DNA from: Clostridia bacterium
GTDB lineage: Bacteria; Bacillota; Clostridia; UBA1381
Length of the DNA stretch: 9,273 bases
Direction of reading: 5' to 3'
NCBI GenBank assembly: GCA_017420825.1
Contig: JAFQNU010000018.1
Span: 1-9,273, forward strand
Below, piece by piece: positions 5,536-9,273 of this stretch. Under the pieces are notes generated by a model. That model was not told where the DNA came from. It did not search any database and saw nothing but the letters and a program-made list of their open reading frames with translations. Each line of letters opens with the position of its first letter. Position 1 is the stretch's first letter. Position numbers and translations under genes: made by a program.

Positions 5536-6873
5536 ATGTTTTCTACTATTACAAATGCATTTAAAATCCCTGACTTAAGAAAAAGAATTTTATTTACCTT
5601 AATGATGCTTGTTGTATTCAGATTTGGAGCACATATACCTGTTCCATATCTGAACCCTGAAGCTATGAGAGCATTTTTGGGCGACGGCGGTATGGACTTG
5701 TTCTCAATGTTCAACGTGTTTACCGGTGGTGCGTTCTCAAATGCAACAGTTATGGCACTCGGTGTTTCACCATACATTAATGCATCAATCATTATTCAGC
5801 TTTTGACCGTAGCAATTCCTGCTTTGGAAAGACTTGCCAAAGAGGGTGTCGAAGGAAGAAAGAAGATTAACAGAATTACAAGATACGTTGGTATTTTACT
5901 CGCATTCATACAGGGCGCAGGTCTTTATGTAACATTGCACAATATCGGCGTAACAACAGATATCACACCAATCCAGAATGAAAACTGGTTGACCTTCTTA
6001 GTAATTGTTTTAACATTTACAGCAGGTACAGCATTTATCGTATGGTTGGGTGAATTGATTACCGAAAAGGGCTTAGGAAACGGTGTTTCTATGATAATCT
6101 ATGCAGGTATCGTAGCAAGTATTCCATCAGGAGCACTTGCAATATATCAGCAGTATTTAGCACCGGGAGTTATTTCGGTAAAGGGTGTTATTATATCGGT
6201 TGCAATATTGGTAGTTGCAATCCTTGCAATAACATTGGTTGTATTGTTTAACTCAGCAGAGAGAAAAATTCCTGTTCAGTATGCTAAGAGAGTTGTTGGC
6301 AGAAAGATGTATGGCGGTCAGAGCACTAACATTCCTATTAAGGTTGTTATGGGCGGAGTTATGCCGATTATCTTTGCTTCAAGTATCATGGCATTCCCTG
6401 CAACAATCGTAAGATTGGCAACAGGCGGAAATCTTCCTACAACAGGAATATGGAACAAGGTATTGGGATGTTTATCAGCAGGCTTGAGCAATGACTGGTG
6501 GACATATCTTGTATATTCAATACTTTATTTCCTCCTGATTATATTCTTCACATATTTCTATTCATCAATTCAGTTTAATCCGATTGAATTGGCAAATAAC
6601 ATGAAGAAATCAGGCGGATATATTCCGGGATACAGACCCGGTAAGCCTACAAGTGATTTTATCTCAAAGGTTTCATCAAGACTCAACTTTGCAGGTGCAA
6701 TATTCCTCGGAGTAATTGCTGTAATGCCGATAGTAGTTGGTGCAATCTTCGGAATACAGGGCTTGCAGATAGGCGGAACATCACTTCTTATCATGGAGGG
6801 TGTTGCACTTGAAACTGTAAACCAGATGGAATCACAGATGATGATGCGTCATTACAAAGGTTTTCTTGAATAA
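5536..6873 (+). CDS. secY: SecY, protein-conducting channel of the Sec translocon
   Basis: SecY forms the membrane pore of the SecYEG translocon, through which SecA or the ribosome passes secreted and membrane proteins. The product is 445 residues, a usual length. Ten hydrophobic segments are visible, roughly at residues 17-37, 71-92, 117-137, 151-172, 182-204, 215-238, 268-290, 322-342, 385-405 and 408-428. The N terminus shows NAFKIPDLRKRILFTL. The plug region follows around residues 59-76 (GGAFSNATVMALG), then the SPYINASIIIQLL segment. The cytoplasmic loop with SAERKIPVQYAKRVVGR (240-256) and the loop NPIELANNMKKSGGYIPGYRPG (348-369) are the SecA/ribosome contact regions. The gene begins with zero spacing after rplO. 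Confidence 0.99.
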   Translation: MFSTITNAFKIPDLRKRILFTLMMLVVFRFGAHIPVPYLNPEAMRAFLGDGGMDLFSMFNVFTGGAFSNATVMALGVSPYINASIIIQLLTVAIPALERLAKEGVEGRKKINRITRYVGILLAFIQGAGLYVTLHNIGVTTDITPIQNENWLTFLVIVLTFTAGTAFIVWLGELITEKGLGNGVSMIIYAGIVASIPSGALAIYQQYLAPGVISVKGVIISVAILVVAILAITLVVLFNSAERKIPVQYAKRVVGRKMYGGQSTNIPIKVVMGGVMPIIFASSIMAFPATIVRLATGGNLPTTGIWNKVLGCLSAGLSNDWWTYLVYSILYFLLIIFFTYFYSSIQFNPIELANNMKKSGGYIPGYRPGKPTSDFISKVSSRLNFAGAIFLGVIAVMPIVVGAIFGIQGLQIGGTSLLIMEGVALETVNQMESQMMMRHYKGFLE

Positions 6874-6885
6874 TTAATATAATGA

Positions 6886-6892
6886 AAGGTGG
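6886..6892 (+). promoter_or_regulatory. ribosome binding site deciding the adk start
   Basis: AAGGTGG lies seven bases before the ATG at 6900. An in-frame ATG at 6882 sits immediately 5' of this site, has no Shine-Dalgarno of its own at proper distance, and would add six residues (MKGGNQ) before the conserved N terminus. The later ATG is chosen. Confidence 0.85.
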
Positions 6893-6899
6893 CAATCAG

Positions 6900-7535
6900 A
6901 TGAAATTAATTTTATTGGGACCTCCGGGAGCCGGAAAAGGAACACAAGCTGAGATTTTATCAAAGCGTTTGGGTATTGACACTATTTCAACAGGCGTTAT
7001 GCTCAGAGCTGCCATCAGAGAAGGAACAGAATTGGGTAAGCTTGCCGAGACTTATATAAATGATGGTAAGCTTGTTCCCGATGAAGTAGTTGTCGGAATA
7101 GTTAAAGAGCGTTTGCAGCAGGAGGATTGCAAGAAAGGATTTATCTTAGACGGCTTCCCCAGAACAACTGCACAGGCTGAAGCATTAACAGCAACCGGAG
7201 TTGAGATTGATAAGGTGTTATCTTTAGAGGTAGCAGATGAAAAAATTGTTGAAAGACTTTCAGGTCGTCGTGAATGTAAGGCTTGCGGAACACCGTATCA
7301 TGTAGTGTTCAAGCCATCATCAAAGGGTGATGTGTGTGACGCTTGCGGCGGAGAGCTTATTCAAAGAGCAGACGACAACGAAGAAACTGTAAGAAATCGT
7401 ATTTGTGTTTATCACGAACAAACAGAGCCTATTAAGGAATACTATGAAAAGACCGGTAAGCTTGTAATAGCTTATGGACAGGAAGAACTGGAGGATACAA
7501 CAAAAGCTGTATCCAAAGCACTTGGATTGGAATAA
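6900..7535 (+). CDS. adk: adenylate kinase, long form with zinc-type LID
   Basis: Cytoplasmic adenylate kinase catalyses ATP + AMP = 2 ADP and keeps the adenylate pool balanced. From ATG 6900 the product is 211 residues and begins directly with MKLILLGPPGAGKGTQA. The P-loop is at residues 7-15 (GPPGAGKGT). The AMP-binding region ISTGVMLRA follows at 29-37, and DGFPRT is at 84-89. The LID, opening with SGRRECKACG, has four cysteines C126, C129, C146 and C149, the zinc-binding arrangement common in Gram-positive species. NEETVRNR (160-167) carries the late catalytic arginines. Residue 33 is valine where the consensus I recall is aspartate (STGD). The gene follows secY by 26 bases, the standard secY-adk-map order. 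Confidence 0.98.
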   Translation: MKLILLGPPGAGKGTQAEILSKRLGIDTISTGVMLRAAIREGTELGKLAETYINDGKLVPDEVVVGIVKERLQQEDCKKGFILDGFPRTTAQAEALTATGVEIDKVLSLEVADEKIVERLSGRRECKACGTPYHVVFKPSSKGDVCDACGGELIQRADDNEETVRNRICVYHEQTEPIKEYYEKTGKLVIAYGQEELEDTTKAVSKALGLE

Positions 7536-7558
7536 TATGGCTTTAGAGGGGATTTTTA

Positions 7559-8305
7559 ATGATTACTATAAAGTCAAGAACAGAAATTGATAAGATGCGT
7601 GAAGCAGGAAAGATTACGGCAGAGGCTTTGAAATTAATAGAAAAGCATATAAAGCCGGGAGTTTCCACAGAGTATCTTAACAAAATCGCACATGATTATA
7701 TTGTTTCAAAGGGTGCCACGCCATCATTCCTTAACTACAACGGTTTTCCGGGAAGTATATGTGCCTCCCCGAATGATTGGGTAGTGCATGGAATTCCGGG
7801 TAAAAAGGTAATACTCCGTGAAGGTGATATCATAAGTATTGACATGGGAGCATATAAAAACGGCTACCATTCAGATGCCGCCAGAACATTTCCGGTCGGT
7901 AAGATATCACAGGAGGCTCAGCGTTTGATTGACGTGACAAAGCAAAGCTTTTTTGAAGGAATTAAATATGCTGTGCATGGAGCAAAATTAGGTGATGTTT
8001 CAGCTGCCATACAAGAGTATGTCGAGTCAAACGGTTACTCGGTTGTAAGAGATTTGGTCGGTCATGGTATCGGCAAAAATCTTCACGAGGACCCAAGTGT
8101 TCCGAATTTCGGAAAGAAGGGTAAGGGCGTAAGACTTGCAGCGGGTATGACGCTTGCAATTGAACCGATGGTTAATGCAGGTGAGTATGATGTATGTGTG
8201 CTTGATGATGACTGGACTGTTGTTACAGAGGACGGAACACTCTCAGCACATTATGAAAATACCATACTCATAAAGCAGGGCGAGTGTGAAATTTTAACAC
8301 TGTGA
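7559..8305 (+). CDS. map: methionine aminopeptidase, type I
   Basis: This metalloenzyme removes the initiator methionine from nascent proteins when the second residue is small. The 248-residue product is a single pita-bread catalytic domain without an N-terminal zinc extension. The five metal ligands are all present: D95 (SIDMGAY), D106 (HSDAARTF), H169 (VGHGIG), E202 (AIEPM) and E233 (HYENT). Substrate-site histidines are H78 (VVHGIP) and H176 (LHEDP). A GAGGGGA site at 7547-7553 precedes the ATG. It lies 23 bases after adk and 10 bases before the KOW gene. The enzyme acts on ribosome-bound chains, which fits its place in this cluster. No defects are seen. Confidence 0.98.
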   Translation: MITIKSRTEIDKMREAGKITAEALKLIEKHIKPGVSTEYLNKIAHDYIVSKGATPSFLNYNGFPGSICASPNDWVVHGIPGKKVILREGDIISIDMGAYKNGYHSDAARTFPVGKISQEAQRLIDVTKQSFFEGIKYAVHGAKLGDVSAAIQEYVESNGYSVVRDLVGHGIGKNLHEDPSVPNFGKKGKGVRLAAGMTLAIEPMVNAGEYDVCVLDDDWTVVTEDGTLSAHYENTILIKQGECEILTL

Positions 8306-8315
8306 GGTAAAAATT

Positions 8316-8555
8316 GTGGATATTACAGTCGGAACATTAGTTTTTTCAAAAGCAGGACGTGATAAAGGTGAAATGTTTTTAACATTATCGGTTGAAAACG
8401 GATATGCCTATATTGCAGATGGTGATTTGAGAAGGGTTGAAAAACCTAAGAAAAAAAAGTTAATTCATTTACAGCGTACAAACAATAAAGTGGAGCTTGG
8501 CGAAATAACCAACTCCGCAGTGCGTAAAATAGTAGCACAATATAAACCGGTTTAA
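8316..8555 (+). CDS. KOW-domain RNA-binding protein, L14e/L27e-like, function unknown
   Basis: This is a small basic protein of 79 residues from a GTG start, with GAGGT eight bases upstream at 8304-8308. The N-terminal part (about residues 4-40: VGTLVFSKAGRDKGEMFLTL, then GYAYIADGDLRRVEKP) resembles a KOW/SH3-like fold as in the eukaryotic and archaeal L14e/L27e ribosomal proteins. A lysine-rich run KPKKKKLIHLQR (44-55) then suggests RNA contact. A homolog lies between map and infA in many Firmicutes (B. subtilis ybzG, from memory). Its position points to a ribosome- or translation-linked role, but I know of no firm function. A stable ribosomal subunit and an assembly factor are both possible. 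The KOW call is from pattern recognition only. Confidence 0.85.
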   Translation: MDITVGTLVFSKAGRDKGEMFLTLSVENGYAYIADGDLRRVEKPKKKKLIHLQRTNNKVELGEITNSAVRKIVAQYKPV

Positions 8556-8562
8556 ATAGTTG

Positions 8563-8570
8563 AAGGAGGG
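8563..8570 (+). promoter_or_regulatory. ribosome binding site deciding the infA TTG start
   Basis: AAGGAGGG lies seven bases before TTG 8578. The frame is also open from a TTG at 8560, but that start would translate this site (residues Lys-Glu-Gly) and lengthen the protein to 78 residues. IF1 is normally about 72, so the TTG at 8578 is chosen. No in-frame ATG is available near the N terminus. Confidence 0.88.
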
Positions 8571-8577
8571 TATTTCT

Positions 8578-8796
8578 TTGGCGAAAGACGATGTTTTAGA
8601 GCTGGAAGGTACGGTTGTTGAAACCTTACCGAACGCTATGTTTAAGGTAGAGCTTGAAAACGGGCATCAGATAATGGCTCATATTTCAGGCAAATTGAGA
8701 ATGAACTTCATTAAGATTCTTCCGGGTGATAAAGTGACAATAGAAATGTCACCATATGATTTGACACGAGGCAGAATCACTTGGAGATCTAAATAA
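8578..8796 (+). CDS. infA: translation initiation factor IF-1 (TTG start)
   Basis: IF1 occupies the A-site of the 30S subunit during initiation and cooperates with IF2 and IF3. From the TTG at 8578 the product has exactly 72 residues, the classic IF1 length. It reads MAKDDVLELEGTVVETLPNA, then FKVELENGHQIMAHISGKLRMN, and ends with ILPGDKVTIEMSPYDLTRGRITWRSK, all OB-fold S1-type signatures. The first codon is TTG, a weak initiator, but the AAGGAGGG site is strong. The C-terminal RITWRSK differs slightly from the RITYRxK that I recall as common. The gene lies 22 bases after the KOW gene and 13 bases before rpmJ, the normal infA-rpmJ-rpsM order. Confidence 0.96.
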   Translation: MAKDDVLELEGTVVETLPNAMFKVELENGHQIMAHISGKLRMNFIKILPGDKVTIEMSPYDLTRGRITWRSK

Positions 8797-8809
8797 GGAG
8801 GTAATTATA

Positions 8810-8923
8810 ATGAAAGTACGTCCATCAGTTAAACCAATTTGCGAAAAGTGTAAGATTATAAAGAGAAAAGGCAAAATAATGGTTATCTGTGAAAATCCCA
8901 AGCACAAGCAAAAGCAGGGCTGA
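8810..8923 (+). CDS. rpmJ: 50S ribosomal protein L36, zinc-binding type
   Basis: L36 is the smallest 50S protein and binds 23S rRNA near the factor-binding side. Translation from the ATG gives 37 residues, beginning MKVRPSVKPICEKCKIIKRKG and ending PKHKQKQG. The zinc ligands C11, C14, C27 and H32 are all present, so this is the zinc-containing form. TAAGGAGGTAA, starting at the infA stop, gives a strong ribosome binding site. The gene ends with tandem in-frame stops TGA TAA (8921-8926). It is followed by the longest spacer of the window, 163 bases, before rpsM. It is too short for many gene finders. Confidence 0.97.
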   Translation: MKVRPSVKPICEKCKIIKRKGKIMVICENPKHKQKQG

Positions 8924-9086
8924 TAATGGGATACAGGTGTGTTATACACACATATAATTGTTTATGACTTATCGCAAGTGCGGCTGTCACAGGAATTGCT
9001 CGCCTGTGATGCTTGGATAAGTGTAATTATCTAATATATAAACACACAGGTTTAACAATGTAAGATTTATACATGGAGGTGTAAAA
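8924..9086 (+). promoter_or_regulatory. structured 163-base rpmJ-rpsM spacer, candidate cis-regulatory RNA leader of the alpha operon
   Basis: This is the only long gap in the window and it is dense in inverted repeats. Helices read by eye: ATAATT 8954-8959 with AATTAT 9025-9030; ACTTATC 8967-8973 with GATAAGT 9016-9022; CAAG 8975-8978 with CTTG 9012-9015; and TCACAGG 8987-8993 with CCTGTGA 9003-9009, closing a nine-base loop. Together they make one long interrupted stem-loop. Flanking hairpins are GTGTGT 8937-8942 with ACACAC 8946-8951, TAAAC 9039-9043 with GTTTA 9050-9054, and ATGTA 9058-9062 with TACAT 9070-9074. The last touches the rpsM ribosome binding site GGAGGTG (9075-9081). No T-tract follows any stem. 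In E. coli, S4 controls the alpha operon through an mRNA structure at rpsM, so a similar role is plausible, but this is inference and no known RNA family was matched. Confidence 0.55.
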
Positions 9087-9273
9087 ATGGCAAGAATCGC
9101 AGGTATTGATTTACCAAGAGAAAAAAGAGTAGAGGTTGGCTTAACCTATATTTACGGAATCGGCTTACCCAGCTCACAGAAAATCTTAGCTAAGACCGGT
9201 ATTAATCCTGACACAAGAGTTAAGGATCTTACCGATGATGAGGTTAATAAACTCAGAACAGTAATAGATGCAG
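9087..9273 (+). CDS. rpsM: 30S ribosomal protein S13, N-terminal part (3' truncated)
   Basis: S13 lies in the 30S head and contacts the P-site tRNA and the 50S subunit through bridges B1a and B1b. The first 62 residues are in the window: MARIAGIDLPREKRVEVGLTYIYGIG, then the helix-two-turn-helix start SSQKILAKTGINPDTRVKDLTDDEVNKLR. This is the clear S13 signature, and the frame runs open to the window end. GGAGGTG at 9075-9081 lies five bases before the ATG. This is normally the first gene of the alpha operon (rpsM-rpsK-rpsD-rpoA-rplQ); the rest cannot be seen. It is preceded by the structured spacer, which suggests separate control from the upstream block. Confidence 0.98.
   Translation, partial: MARIAGIDLPREKRVEVGLTYIYGIGLPSSQKILAKTGINPDTRVKDLTDDEVNKLRTVIDA

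Noticed and set aside
5532..5792. Reverse-strand open frame opposite the start of secY (and similar frames at 703-936, 1288-1551, 2772-3083, 3388-3699, 3754-4026 and 8749-8949)
   Set aside because: They lie antisense to certain genes, have no recognisable protein motif, and follow from the codon composition of the opposite strand.
6882..6899. Earlier ATG start for adk
   Set aside because: No Shine-Dalgarno before it, and AAGGTGG lies between it and ATG 6900, which begins the conserved MKLILLGPPG.
8560..8577. Earlier TTG start for infA
   Set aside because: It overlaps the ribosome binding site and gives a protein longer than the 72-residue family norm.
8987..9009. Possible intrinsic terminator at the TCACAGG/CCTGTGA hairpin
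   Set aside because: The stem is not followed by a T-tract, the stem continues into lower helices, and rpsM follows in the usual operon order.
1..9273. Mobile elements, CRISPR repeats, tRNA or rRNA genes, and signs of transfer
   Set aside because: No transposase, long repeat array, tRNA-like fold or compositional break was seen; the cluster is continuous and canonical.

Overview
The window is a stretch of the long ribosomal-protein supercluster (end of S10, all of spc, start of alpha) from a low-GC, Gram-positive-type bacterium, most likely a member of the Clostridia. The reasons are the Firmicutes gene order, strong AAGGAGG-type ribosome binding sites before almost every gene, frequent AGA arginine codons, zinc-finger versions of S14, L24, L36 and adenylate kinase, and a small KOW protein between map and infA. 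Placement below class (for example Ruminococcus-like) is only an impression from the protein sequences. All 21 genes are on the + strand.

Layout: rpsC (5' truncated) - rplP - rpmC - rpsQ - rplN - rplX - rplE - rpsN - rpsH - rplF - rplR - rpsE - rpmD - rplO - secY - adk - map - KOW-domain gene - infA - rpmJ - rpsM (3' truncated). The genes are packed tightly. rpsC and rplP share one base, rplO and secY abut exactly, and most gaps are 2 to 30 bases. Four gaps are longer: rpmC-rpsQ (68 bases), rpsN-rpsH (52), rpsH-rplF (67) and rpmJ-rpsM (163). No gene-free stretch exceeds 300 bases. No intrinsic terminator, mobile element, tRNA, rRNA or CRISPR array was found.

The genes make both ribosomal subunits, the SecY membrane channel, adenylate kinase, methionine aminopeptidase (which trims nascent proteins) and initiation factor IF1. 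The window therefore couples ribosome assembly, initiation, N-terminal processing and export. Several starts are not ATG (GTG for rpsQ, rpsE and the KOW gene; TTG for infA). For rpsQ, rplO, adk and infA the longest open frame runs back into the ribosome binding site, so the starts were moved downstream.

The coding content is ordinary. The part most worth a second look is the 163-base rpmJ-rpsM spacer. It holds a long interrupted stem-loop, several flanking hairpins and mutually exclusive pairings just before the rpsM ribosome binding site. It sits where the E. coli alpha operon carries its S4-responsive translational control, so it is a candidate cis-regulatory RNA. The other long spacers carry smaller hairpins that touch or lie near ribosome binding sites.
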